From the NCBI GenBank assembly GCA_025526915.1, contig JAHLKH010000017.1, positions 124,001-188,000 on the forward strand: a stretch of 64,000 nt of DNA. The letters are read 5' to 3'. The position numbers and the translations under genes were made by a program. Below are positions 54,983-64,000 of this stretch, piece after piece. Within the stretch, counting starts at the first letter, position 1. Each line of letters begins with the position of its first letter. The DNA comes from Entophlyctis helioformis. Lineage: Eukaryota; Chytridiomycota; Chytridiomycetes; Chytridiales; Chytriomycetaceae. The notes beneath the pieces were generated by a model. That model saw only the letters and a list, made by a program, of their open reading frames with translations. It had not been told where the DNA came from and did not search any database.

Positions 54983-56119
54983 ATGTTTCCGCTCAGTGAT
55001 CACGGCGGCCGCATACCCGGTACGCTCTGCACCTCTCCAAGAGCGTTCAAGATAGCGTCCACGCCGCAGCCATCCTCGTCTCGCAGCCTGCCGCCGCCGT
55101 TGCCTGAACAGCCCATGCATGATCCAACGAGCACATATGCAGTGGCAGCATACTTGTCGGCTCCATCTGCCGCATCGACTGCTGCCCCTGCCCAGTCCAC
55201 GCCTATAGAGATATCTCAGTATTCACACGCACACGCACGTACACACCGCCACGCCGACTCGCTGGCTCCCGTGCAAGCTTATACAGCCCCGGCAGTTGCT
55301 TCTACCACGGCTTCGTTGACCGCTTCTTCTTCGTCATCGGCACCATTGACTGGCTCGTACCACCTCCTGGTCGGCCCCGCATCGAAGCATCGCCATGCTA
55401 CTCCTGACTGCTCTCGTACCGTTATGCCCCAGTCGCGGCTCTCGGCATCCATTCCCTCCCACGACGCTCCCCTGCCGCTTTCTGTCGCGTCAATGCATGG
55501 CAGGCCAGCTTGCAGCCATGCCGCATTGTCGTGTAAACCCTTACCCATGCCAGCCATGGCCTTAACTCCCTCACTCTCGCCGTCTGATCGGTCGGTGCCC
55601 GTGCCGTTGTCATCCAGTCTTGCGCTTGCGCTGGCCTCGGCAGCACTGCCGTCCACTTCGCTGCTGGCATCCACTCGGCTGTCTACCGAGGGCCCGCACC
55701 AACGCAAAGTTGCACGCATTGGCATGGACAGCGACGTTCCCGCCACTCGGCCGCGCCATGGCCAAGGTTACAGCGACGGACGCGTGGCTGTTGTGGCCCC
55801 GTATGCTGCACACATAACCAGCCGTGCGCACCAGCGTCTGCCGTGTGCCTCGTCGCTCGTCCTGGCATCCGATGACCGCTCCTCGGCAGCTCCATACGCC
55901 CATCGTGCAAGTCGCCTTGCAACTTCCGACACCCTGCCACCGGCACCAATGTCGACCGATCAGACGCCACCATCACCGGCAGTGTCTGCAATCACCGCAG
56001 CATCCGAGCGACGAGCCAGGAGGCAGCGGACCGTTGCACGAGACTGCACGCTCGAGTCGTTCCAACCCGGCTGCCATCCTGACTGGATGTGCACAGACCC
56101 GTTCCTCTCGGACCTTTAG
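54983..56119 (+). CDS. Hypothetical Ser/Ala/Pro-rich protein
   Basis: Single-exon frame of 378 residues from MFPLSDHGGRIPG to a stop at 56117-56119; the frame is also open further upstream to 54566, but the TATA box at 54892 and the ATG context favour 54983. The sequence is low complexity (Ser, Ala, Pro, His), with a more ordered basic C-terminal segment: ERRARRQRTVARDCTLESF and HPDWMCTDPFLSDL. No known domain, signal peptide or membrane segment. The ordered end might be a conserved short motif worth searching. Unknown function. Confidence 0.45.
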   Translation: MFPLSDHGGRIPGTLCTSPRAFKIASTPQPSSSRSLPPPLPEQPMHDPTSTYAVAAYLSAPSAASTAAPAQSTPIEISQYSHAHARTHRHADSLAPVQAYTAPAVASTTASLTASSSSSAPLTGSYHLLVGPASKHRHATPDCSRTVMPQSRLSASIPSHDAPLPLSVASMHGRPACSHAALSCKPLPMPAMALTPSLSPSDRSVPVPLSSSLALALASAALPSTSLLASTRLSTEGPHQRKVARIGMDSDVPATRPRHGQGYSDGRVAVVAPYAAHITSRAHQRLPCASSLVLASDDRSSAAPYAHRASRLATSDTLPPAPMSTDQTPPSPAVSAITAASERRARRQRTVARDCTLESFQPGCHPDWMCTDPFLSDL

Positions 56120-56497
56120 CCCCTCCTCCTCCTTCATATCCTTCATGTGTGTCCTCTCATCACTTGCATACCTTCCGGCTCTCTGATCTCACTAAATGCC
56201 GCCTTCCTCGGTTGCATGGTGTCTTGCCGATGATCGTGTTCAGCCAATGCAACGCCGTCCGAGACGTTTGGCCGCAACAGGCTGACAGGCAGGCAGTCAG
56301 TCAGTCATGCACACAGGCAGATGAACAGACACGGACGCCTGTGTCGAGTGAGTCGCAAAATCCCCCGCAGATTGCCTCCAGGTCACGCGCGTGTCGTGTC
56401 TGGCCGCGTGAGCGGCATTTCGGTCAGCTGTGGTCGCAGCTCACTTTCCTCGGCGAGTTAACAGAGCAGCCCGGAACAGCAACTGCACGTCTGCACC

Positions 56498-58352
56498 ATG
56501 TCGACACCGCACAGCACTCCCCTGCACAATGCCGGATACCCGTACCCGGCCATCCTGCCTGCGGCGGCCGAATCGTCGTCCCTTGCTGCCCACTCGACGA
56601 AGAAGAGGTGCGTTCAAGGCCGAGCGTGCGGCCTTGTGCAAACAAGCATCGGCGGTTTTGTTCGGCTGTCTGCGTTGCACTGGCTGCGTTGCTCTGGCTG
56701 CGTTGCTCTGGCTGCGTTGCTCTGGCTGCGTTGCTGACCCAGCCTGGCGTACCTTGTCCTGTCCACAGCAGCGGCCTCGGCACCAAGCTCGTCTGCGGCG
56801 CCATTGCAGGTGTTATCGGCACGACGCTGTGAGTGCATTCGTTTGCCTAGTTCCCGGCCGGCCCTGTTCGTCGGCCGCTCTGTCTGTGCTTGGATGCGCG
56901 CCTCCCTTTCACTCGCTGCGCTCGCTTGTGTTTGCACCACCCCACATGACTCGTGGGTGCTGACTCATCTCCCTGTACTGGCCTGATCGTGCAGTATCTT
57001 CCCGCTCGGTGAGTCGGTCTGCACTGCTGTTGGTCATGGACGCTCAGTGGCGTGCACATCGTGGCACTGACACTGACACTGACACTGGCATCGCGACTAG
57101 ATATCGTCAAGACGAGACTGCAGACACAGCGCATTGGCCCAAATGGCCCGCAGTACCGTGGCATGTACGACTGGCCTGATCTGTCTGCTGCGCTCGCCGC
57201 CGACACCCATCTCTCGACTGACGGGCGTGCATGGCATGCGTAGTGTGGATTGCGCAAGACAGATTGTTGCCCAGGGCGGCCTGCGCGGACTGTACCAAGG
57301 CTTGATCCCCAACCTGATCGGCATCTGCCCTGAAAAGGCCATCAAGGTATCCCCCAAAACACGCATATATCTTTCTTGCTGAGATGCCCTCGCAGTCTAA
57401 CATGCATGTGCGCAGCTGGCTGTCAACGACTACTCGCGCGAATTCTGGGGCCGCAGACTCGGTGTCCATCCCGACCATCTCCCCGTCTTCTACGGTCTGG
57501 TAAGTCTCTGTTGTTTTTGCCGAACCGCATATGCGTCGACTGGCCCAGTGGCTGACCACGGCTCTGCAGATCTCTGGTGCAACTGCCGGTTTCTGCCAGG
57601 TCGTTGCAACCAACCCCATGGAGATTGTCAAGATCCAGATGCAACTAGCAACAGCTGCTCCGGCAGCTCCTGGTGCTCCAGCCGCACCCAAGCTCTCTGC
57701 CATGTCCATTGTGCGCTCTCTCGGCCTGCGCGGCTTGTACCGCGGCACCACTGCCACCCTCTGTCGCGACGTTCCCTTTTCATTCGTGTTCTTCCCCATG
57801 GTGTCGATTCTCAAGGCTGCGCTCACGCCTGCGCCTGCACCGGGCATGCACCCATCGACGGTCGAAGTGCCGTTTGCGTCCGTGTTTGGCAGTGGCATTG
57901 TGTCGGGTGCGATTGCGGCCGCTGCTGTGACACCCATGGATGTCGTCAAGACGCGGTTGCAGGCTGGATCGCGTGGCGGTGCCAAGGTCTACAAGGGCAT
58001 GCTGCACTGCTACCAGTACGTCTGCTGCATTTGCTGCTGCCCAACCGTTGTGCGTTGCGTGTGTGGGGATCCTGACTGTTGATGGCGTGTACAGGGATAT
58101 CATCAAGACCGAGGGTGTGCATGCGCTGTTCAAGGGCGTCGTGCCGCGTGTCATGATTGTGTCGGTGAGTGCATGCTTGCCATCATGGCACACTGTTCAG
58201 CATGCGCCTTGCACGCAATAGAGTCGACACGGCTGACAAACTGACACGACCGACATGAACAGCCGCTGTTTGCCATCACGGTGCTCATCTACGAGTTCCA
58301 GCAGCGCTACATCAGCAAGCTGGTCACTCCCACAGAGTCTGACCTGGCATAG
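56498..58352 (+). CDS. Mitochondrial carrier protein, glutamate-carrier-like
   Basis: Nine exons (56498-56607, 56769-56828, 56995-57008, 57101-57164, 57244-57346, 57416-57499, 57570-58015, 58095-58164, 58263-58352), 346 residues, all phases consistent. Three carrier repeats carry the Px[DE]xx[KR] signatures: FPLDIVKTRLQ, TNPMEIVKIQMQ and VTPMDVVKTRLQA. GLYQGLIPNLIGICPEKAIK, LAVNDYSREFWG and TLCRDVPFSFVFFP follow the pattern of the mitochondrial glutamate/aspartate-glutamate carriers (SLC25A22/18/12 type), without EF-hands. It should sit in the inner mitochondrial membrane. Exon 3 is a 14-nt micro-exon that supplies the residues IFPL of the first signature. The substrate assignment is by resemblance only. 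Confidence 0.92.
56680..56737. repeat. 15-bp tandem repeat in carrier intron 1
   Basis: About four copies of a GCTGCGTTGCTCTG unit inside the first intron of the mitochondrial carrier gene. Confidence 0.9.
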
Positions 58353-58647
58353 CTGTTATCTATTACGGGATGCGGTGTCCGTGTGTTTCCCTGCCGTCCA
58401 ATCCAATCCAACCAATACACTCTCTGTCAGTCCCCGACACGCAATGCGTGGCTGTCGAGTGTCGTCCGCTTCGTGACGCGTCGGCCGCGACTGCTTCGCC
58501 CGGCAACAACAAACCCTCCAGGCGGCAGACGGACAGACAGACGCAACCAACCAGCCAGCCAGCCAGCCAGCCACAGGACAGCTACCGGACAGCCAACCCG
58601 CCAGACAGCCAGACGTACACACAGACAGACACACAACCGACCGAGCC

Positions 58648-60044
58648 ATGGCCGAATCGCTCTTCTCTGCCGAGCAGATCAAGATCCCCGCCGACCTGCC
58701 CGAGATCCTCAAGAACTACGCAAAGTTTGTTATCAAGCAGCAGCCGCCCGACATCCTTGCCAGCTCGGCAGAGTGAGTGCTCCCACTCCCACTCCCCCTC
58801 TCTGTCAGCCTGTCTCTTGGCGTCTCGTCTGTCTGCTGACTGCCAGCTCCCGCTGCTTCAACTGCTTCAACTGCTTCAACCGCCGCGTTCGCTCGCTCGC
58901 TCGCTCGTTTGTTTGTTGTTGCTGCGTCTGTCTGCGGATCCGCCCGCGTGGTCGGTCCATCACTTGCCCATGTCTCCAATGGGCGTGCGACCCTCCCAGA
59001 TACTTTGCTCGTCTCGCCAAGCAACGAACACAGGCCAATGGCGGCAAGCGGCTGTCCAACATGCAGCTCGAGGCGTTCTACAACATGGTGAGCCGATGTT
59101 TTGCACACCCTCGCATGCGTTGCTGATGACGGTGGCTGGCGTGGCTGGCGTGGCTGACGGTCGGATGGATGCGGGTGCCAGTTTGCGTCGGCTGCTGATC
59201 GCGGGAGCGTGACTCGCAAGGACATTGACGATGCCGCTGCGTCTGCCAACATCTCGCAGGCCCAGATCCAAGACATCCTCACGTGCGTGTCTGGGACTGC
59301 ACGCTGAGATGCTCCCCTCCCTCCCTGTGGTGTGCGACTTACCTTTTGATACCTTGCGCCGTTGGTGGCTGCGCTGTGTACGCTTATCCGAAATGCAGGC
59401 TGGGCGGATGGTCGACCGACCGCGTTCCATGGCTCAAGTTCTGGGCGTTCCTCTGTGCTTCCGCTGCTGGTGTAAGCCATGGCCGGCAGCTCCCTGCTTG
59501 ACGCATTCATCCAACTGACAGCCGTGGCGTGGCGTGGCGTGGCGTGGCTCGAATGACCTCAAAGACGCTTATTGCGACGGTCGAGCTCGTGTGCGAAATC
59601 ATTGGCGACAATGGCCGGATCTCGGTGCCGTTCATTGAAGAGATCTTTAGCTTCTTGGCTGGACAGGACCGGTCTGTCGATGCCATTGCCACGGCCAATG
59701 TCGTGCGCGCGCTGCAAAACCTGACGCCGTGAGTATCGCTGGACTGGCCTCGACTGTCCTCGACTGGCGATGAGGCTTGAACTGACGTGGCGTGCAGTAA
59801 GGAGCACAATGTGACGGCGCTTCTCGAGCTCATCAAGAGCGAGTTTAGTGGTGCTGGCAGCGGCAGCAATCAGGATTCAGGCGAGTACGCCGGCGATGCA
59901 GGCTCAGGCGGCCATGAGGCGGCTCATCACGGCGACTCGTACGACGCACATGGGCAAGATGGCGCAGCATCCATGGACGACTCGCCCGCACAAGCAGAGC
60001 CTGCCCACGACGCGCTTATGGAAGAGACTGACGAGCAAGCGTAG
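58648..60044 (+). CDS. Ropporin-like RIIa-domain protein (flagellar)
   Basis: Six exons (58648-58772, 59000-59087, 59182-59282, 59399-59471, 59565-59728, 59798-60044), 265 residues. The N-terminus IKIPADLPEILKNYAKFVIK, then QQPPDILASSAEYFARLA, is the dimerisation/docking (RIIa) domain of ropporin and ROPN1L. The middle keeps the ropporin layout: VPWLKFWAFLCAS, then TLIATVELVCEIIG and VPFIEEIFSFLA. The C-terminus is a Gly/Ser/acidic tail not found in animal relatives. Ropporin-like proteins sit in the radial spokes or fibrous sheath of motile cilia and bind A-kinase-anchoring partners, so this gene implies a flagellated stage. Donor and acceptor of intron 4 (59472-59564) were chosen for frame; this intron contains TGGCG repeats. 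Confidence 0.88.
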
Positions 60045-60279
60045 ATCGGGCCATCCATTCTTTCGCCTCACGTTCACTGTCAGTCTTTCGATCTCTCCCA
60101 CACACACTCTCTCTCTTTTGCGTACAATGCTCGTTTGTGTCTCGTCTCGCCTTTGTCTGCTGGACGCTCGCCTGTCCATTCGTACAAAGCATCATGCCCT
60201 ATCCCCCACCCCTCAATCGCCATCACATAAACGGACGTTCTCTAGCCAATACACTCCCATTTATTCGTCCGGCAAGATA

Positions 60280-62106
60280 TCAGAACCCAAACGAGAATGT
60301 GAACCCGCCAGATGTCTCGTCTTGGCTCTGATCTTGGCTGTCGTTGGCAACGGCAGTGTCGGCTGCTTGAGAGCCATCCGCTGCACCAGTCGCCGTCAAG
60401 CGATCCCAGATGGACAGAACAGGAGCCTGGTCTTCTGCTGGCGACTTGCGCTTGCATGCACCGGACGCGCCAGGCCCACCGGGCAGAGCACCAAGCCGCC
60501 CAGCCAGACCGCCTCCACCAGCGACACCAGCCGCCTCGCGTCTCGCCTTCTGTGCCGCCTCCAGCACGTCAGGCTGCTCCCTCGCCAGCGCCTCTGTAAA
60601 CCGGGTGTACAGATCCCCATCACAGAACCCAGACACCTGCTCAGGCCGCCCCTGCGTAAAGTCGAGCACATTGACCAGATTCTCGCTCGTCACAAAATTC
60701 TGCGTGAGCGCAATACAGTCGTCTGTGAGGTTCATGACGCAGTGCCACCACCCGTTGGGCACAAACAGGATCTCGCCGGCCCTGCACACGCACTCGATGG
60801 GCTTGGCGAGCCGCGACCCACGCTTGTGGATCTCTTGGTAGTAGTTCATGAACCACTCGGTGAGCGACACGGGCGACGTCACCTCGGAGCCGTCCAGCGA
60901 CGGGAACACGCCGGGCGGAATGCACTCTGGCGGGAACATGATCCATTTCTTTGCGCCTGTGATGACTGCATTCCATGCCGATGCTGGTGCATCGCGCAAA
61001 GTGTTATTGTGCGCGTGTGCGTGTGTGTATGTTTTGGTGTTAGCGACGGTTGGGTGCAAGGATCCCAGCAACAACAGCAACGTACTGGAGTTGGGGTCGA
61101 CGTGAAAGGTGGAGCCGGATCGCGCCGGGCCAATAATCAGCCACCGGTAGTCTGGCCGCGCGTCGCCGAGCACCTTGAAGAGATCCTCGTCAAAGTACGG
61201 CGGCACCACATAGTCGTCTGCGAGGTCGCTGTCCTCTGCAAAGCGTTTGTCAAACAGGTACAGCGGCGACTCTTCCTTGGCCTTGGCCATGTAGTGCACA
61301 TAGTCGCCAAACGCGATATCGACCGCCTCGGCCCTGAACGTGCGGTCGCCGTACCGCGACACAAAGTACTCGGTGTTCCACTTGCCGTACGCCGGCCACT
61401 GCGGCACGACATCGGTGAGGATCACGGGCAGGTTGGGCACGCCGTACTCGCGGATAAAGTCGGCCTTGGACAGCCCGGACCGGCGGTCGATGTTGTCGAC
61501 ATGCACGCCGCACAGATCGTCGAGCGGCACCGACGTGCATCGCCAGGCGGTGTACAGAACGTCCGAGTACATGCGGGGCACGCGGATGTACACGTCTGGC
61601 ACGTATGCCGCCGTCGAAGCGGATGCCGACGAGCGGAGCGTGCACCACTTGAAGGTGTTGCGCCAAGTGCCCTGGAACACGAATGCGCCGCCGAAATGCG
61701 CAATGGTGCGCTGGCGCCAGAGGCCTTCGTCGTAGGCGAAACAGTAGAACGCCCGGCTGGTCTGTGCGAGACGGCAGAGAGCCACATCGCCAGCGCTTGC
61801 GCCTGTGGTTGTTGTGGTTGCTGTGGATGACGACGACGACGACGACAGCGAGTGCAGGGATGCGGACGCCAGGAACTCGAGGAGTAGGTGGTCATCCATG
61901 ACGCCAAACGCACCCAGACCCCGAGGACGGGCGAGCGGGGCAGCGTCTGCGGACGCCGAGTCAAAGAGCATGTTGCCGAGCGGCTTGACGCCGAACGGGT
62001 GATCGGCCGCAGCGTGGCGGTACACGCTTGCTGCGCTGCTGCTGCTGCTCTTGGCTGCTGCTGTCTTGGGCCGCTTGGCCTCCCGCTGGGTCTGCTGTGA
62101 CGGCAT
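60280..62106 (-). CDS. F-box and JmjC domain protein (JMJD6-like)
   Basis: Two exons (62106-61086 and 60983-60280), 574 residues. An F-box-like segment lies at about residues 70-150 (HLLLEFLASASLHS, LAQTSRAFYCFAYDEGLWR). The JmjC core follows: IPRVYSD-type spacer, FIREYGVPNLPVIL, WPAYGKWNTEYFVSRYG and the iron site. The intron splits HVDPNS from TSAWNAVITGAKKW; H335, D337 and the distal histidine in GWWHCVMNL (about residue 421) form the Fe(II) triad of 2-oxoglutarate oxygenases. The family (JMJD6, plant JMJ21) hydroxylates lysines of splicing factors or demethylates arginines. The 102-nt intron is a multiple of three without a stop; if retained, it would split the active site. A basic Ser/Ala tail ends the protein. 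Confidence 0.9.
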   Translation of the reverse strand: MPSQQTQREAKRPKTAAAKSSSSSAASVYRHAAADHPFGVKPLGNMLFDSASADAAPLARPRGLGAFGVMDDHLLLEFLASASLHSLSSSSSSSTATTTTTGASAGDVALCRLAQTSRAFYCFAYDEGLWRQRTIAHFGGAFVFQGTWRNTFKWCTLRSSASASTAAYVPDVYIRVPRMYSDVLYTAWRCTSVPLDDLCGVHVDNIDRRSGLSKADFIREYGVPNLPVILTDVVPQWPAYGKWNTEYFVSRYGDRTFRAEAVDIAFGDYVHYMAKAKEESPLYLFDKRFAEDSDLADDYVVPPYFDEDLFKVLGDARPDYRWLIIGPARSGSTFHVDPNSSTLLLLLGSLHPTVANTKTYTHAHAHNNTLRDAPASAWNAVITGAKKWIMFPPECIPPGVFPSLDGSEVTSPVSLTEWFMNYYQEIHKRGSRLAKPIECVCRAGEILFVPNGWWHCVMNLTDDCIALTQNFVTSENLVNVLDFTQGRPEQVSGFCDGDLYTRFTEALAREQPDVLEAAQKARREAAGVAGGGGLAGRLGALPGGPGASGACKRKSPAEDQAPVLSIWDRLTATGAADGSQAADTAVANDSQDQSQDETSGGFTFSFGF

Positions 62107-62523
62107 TTGGCAAAGAAAAATGTAACGAATTCAGATGAATGTAAGACGATCCGCGCGGTGGCCTAGCATCAGCAATGCAGCCACCGCATCCAAAGCAGCC
62201 ATCTGGCAGCCATCGCAGAGCATCTGCCCGCCGACGCGAGAAGCGGACGCACGGACCGTGCACGTTCGCCGGCCAAGGCCAGCCGATGGCAGCCGATGGC
62301 TCTGCGATGCCACGATGCCAGATGGCCGACGATGGCAAGCGATGGCTGGCGGCTATAAAGGGCGATCGCACGCCCGGCCGACCAGCTGCTGCCCAGCTGC
62401 CAGCACCGCCCTATGCTCGCCACCGACCTCATCCACCGCCCTCCGTCGCCGTCGCCGTCGCCGCTTCCTTCCTGCACATCGAAAATCGCTCAGTTGCCCA
62501 AAGACTCTACGACCGCCACCAAC
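62107..62523. promoter_or_regulatory. Divergent promoter (JmjC / pyruvate kinase) with CGATGGC cluster
   Basis: 417 bp between the two starts. Four exact CGATGGC heptamers (62284-62290, 62294-62300, 62330-62336, 62340-62346) lie within 63 bp, with an inverted copy GCCATCG at 62209-62215. A TATAAAG box follows at 62354-62360, correctly placed for pyruvate kinase. Confidence 0.55.
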
Positions 62524-64000
62524 ATGACCGACATTTACCTCGCCGGCGGAGGCACGTCTTGCCGTGGCGCCCGTCTTGCCGTGGCCGGCCCGCACTGACC
62601 CTCGTGCACTGCTGCCTGCCTGCCTACTTGCCTGCTTGCCTACATGCCTGCCTGCTGCCCCGCAATGCGGCCTGCGCATCGCTATCGCCGTCTGCAGACC
62701 GCCCCGTCCAGATCAAGTCCAAGATCATCTGCACCATTGGTACGTTGTGCCCCGGCGTCTCACCGCCATCCTATGCGTGAGACAGCCGGCCATCGGCGTG
62801 CCTGTCTGTCTGCATATCTGCCTGCCAGTCTGCCATTCTGTCTGGCTGCATGCATGCCTGCCTCCTCCGTCCGTGCCTACCAGCGGCCGCCGTCCTTGTG
62901 CAGCGGAGACTGACATGTCGTGTGCGTGCCAACACCAACCAGGCCCTAAGACGCAGTCGGTCGAGAAGCTCGGCCAGCTCGTCGAGACCGGCATGAACGT
63001 CATGCGCATGAACTTTTCGCACGGCAGCCACGAGGTACGCCTGCCCGTCTGCCCGTCTGTCTTTACAGCTGCCCGCCTGCCAGCCCGCCATCCATCGTGT
63101 GCCATCTTCCAGCCATCGCTGTCCATCGCGATCTTGTGCGATCTCAATGGACGGCCGCTCCGTCATCGATGGCTGGCCGACAGGATGGCTGGCAGTGGAT
63201 GGCCTCGAGCCGATCGTCTGTGATCTGGCGTGCACACACCCGCCATGCCGTCGCTATGCTGCCCAACTGACCCGGTCGACCTATCCACTACAGTACCATG
63301 CCCAGACCGTCAAGAACCTGCGCACATACCTCGCCAGCACCAAGACCCCCAGGATCGTTGCCATCCTGCTCGACACCAAGGGCCCGGAGATCAGGTGAGC
63401 ATTCCAAAGCATCGTGGCTTGGCGCAGATCGGGCATGTCTCTGACCGGACCCCGCATCGACTCTCTCAACCGTCGCTCAATCCAACAGATCTGGCAAGCT
63501 GGTCGGCGGCGTCGACAAGAAGCTGACCGCCGGCGCCAAGTTCCAGTTCCACAACGACACATCGCGTCTCGGCGACGAGACCCAGGTCTGGACAACGTAC
63601 ACCTCGCTCGCCAAGACGGTCGCTGTCGGCGATCGCATCCTCGTCGACGACGGCCTGATTGGCATGATCGTCGAGGACGTGGACGAGGCGGCGGGCACTG
63701 TGGACTGTATCGTTGAGAACGACGGCATGCTTGGCGAGACCAAGGGTGTCAACCTCCCCGGCAACATTGTCGACCTGCCGGCCATCACCACCAAGGATGC
63801 CTCGGACATCCAGTTTGGCATTGAGCAGGGCGTGGACTTTATCGCCGCATCGTTCATCCGCAAGGCGTCGGATGTTCTCGAGATCCGCAAGCTCATCCAG
63901 GGCACGGGCATCAAGATCATCTCCAAGATCGAGAACCAGGAGGGTCTTGAGAACTTTGACGACATTCTCGCCGTGTCCGACGGCATCATGGTTGCCCGTG
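62524..64000 (+). CDS. PYK1: Pyruvate kinase, 5' part (runs off the window)
   Basis: Exons 62524-62563 (tentative), 62698-62739, 62943-63034, 63294-63394 and 63489 to beyond 64000. Recognised from VQIKSKIICTIGPKTQSVEK, GMNVMRMNFSHGSHE, IVAILLDTKGPEIR, the B-domain lid (DDGLIGMIVEDVD, NDGMLGETKGVNLPG) and ISKIENQEGL with the catalytic lysine; the window ends inside GIMVAR. It makes pyruvate and ATP from phosphoenolpyruvate and ADP in the last step of glycolysis. Exon 1 is chosen because MTDIYLAGGGTSC joins in phase 1 at a GTGGCG donor; an in-frame ATG at 62413 is an alternative, but it lies close to the TATA box at 62354. Introns 1-3 are filled with CTGC/TGCC repeats. A 417-bp divergent promoter separates it from the JmjC gene. 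Confidence 0.95.

Noticed and set aside
1..64000. CRISPR arrays, insertion sequences or retroelements
   Set aside because: All repeats seen are short tandem or trinucleotide arrays; no spaced repeats, terminal repeats, transposase or reverse transcriptase were found.

Overview
This 64 kb window reads as nuclear DNA of a GC-rich, intron-rich fungus. Nearly every multi-exon gene is interrupted by short GT-AG introns of about 60-130 nt, and intergenic gaps are often only 30-200 bp. The gene content is eukaryotic and largely fungal (Cft1, Vps36, AP-3 mu, PHO80-type cyclin, Mtc1, Rheb, tail-anchored kinase). A ropporin/RIIa-domain protein at 58.6-60.0 kb points to a flagellated cell, so a zoosporic (chytrid- or blastoclad-like) fungus is my inference. 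No mobile element, CRISPR array, rRNA or convincing tRNA was seen.

Layout. 0-4.1 kb: 3' part of an MscL channel gene, a membrane-anchored beta-lactamase-like serine hydrolase, an unknown basic protein and a TSPO-family protein. 5.2-13.8 kb: three tandem paralogues sharing an unrecognised ~90-residue domain, the same phase-0 intron and long low-complexity tails, with a group I truncated globin on the other strand between the first two. 14-17.7 kb: an F-box/LRR protein and a Pho80-like cyclin with a Gln/His tail. 17.8-22.5 kb: VPS36 with three NZF fingers and a GILT thiol reductase on the minus strand, then Rheb on the plus strand only 30 bp from the GILT start. 23.4-25.9 kb: an F-box-like protein.

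26.2-40.4 kb: the very large CFT1 (CPSF160) gene, diverging from a run of plus-strand genes: AP-3 mu, TMEM234, an IQ-CH-DH RhoGEF rich in polyglutamine and a DUF4743/Nudix hydrolase. 40.7-51.3 kb: a tau-tubulin/casein-kinase-1-like kinase with a C-terminal membrane tail, a phosducin-like PLP2 diverging from MTC1, and a MIT/coiled-coil (Atg38/NRBF2-like) protein. 51.3-56.1 kb: the least resolved stretch, with one or more hypothetical Ser/Pro- or Gln-rich proteins. 56.5-64 kb: a mitochondrial glutamate-carrier-like protein with a 14-nt micro-exon, the ropporin-like protein, an F-box plus JmjC (JMJD6-like) protein and the 5' part of pyruvate kinase.

There is no operon logic. Recurrent architecture includes compact divergent promoters, regulators with long Q/H/S/P-rich tails encoded by CAG-type repeats, and small tandem repeats inside introns. 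Three genes (paralogue 2, Rheb, the CK1-like kinase) cannot be read without a one-base change, which suggests either indel errors in the assembly or real lesions. All exon structures were derived by eye from splice consensus, reading-frame continuity and family conservation, so individual junctions may be off.
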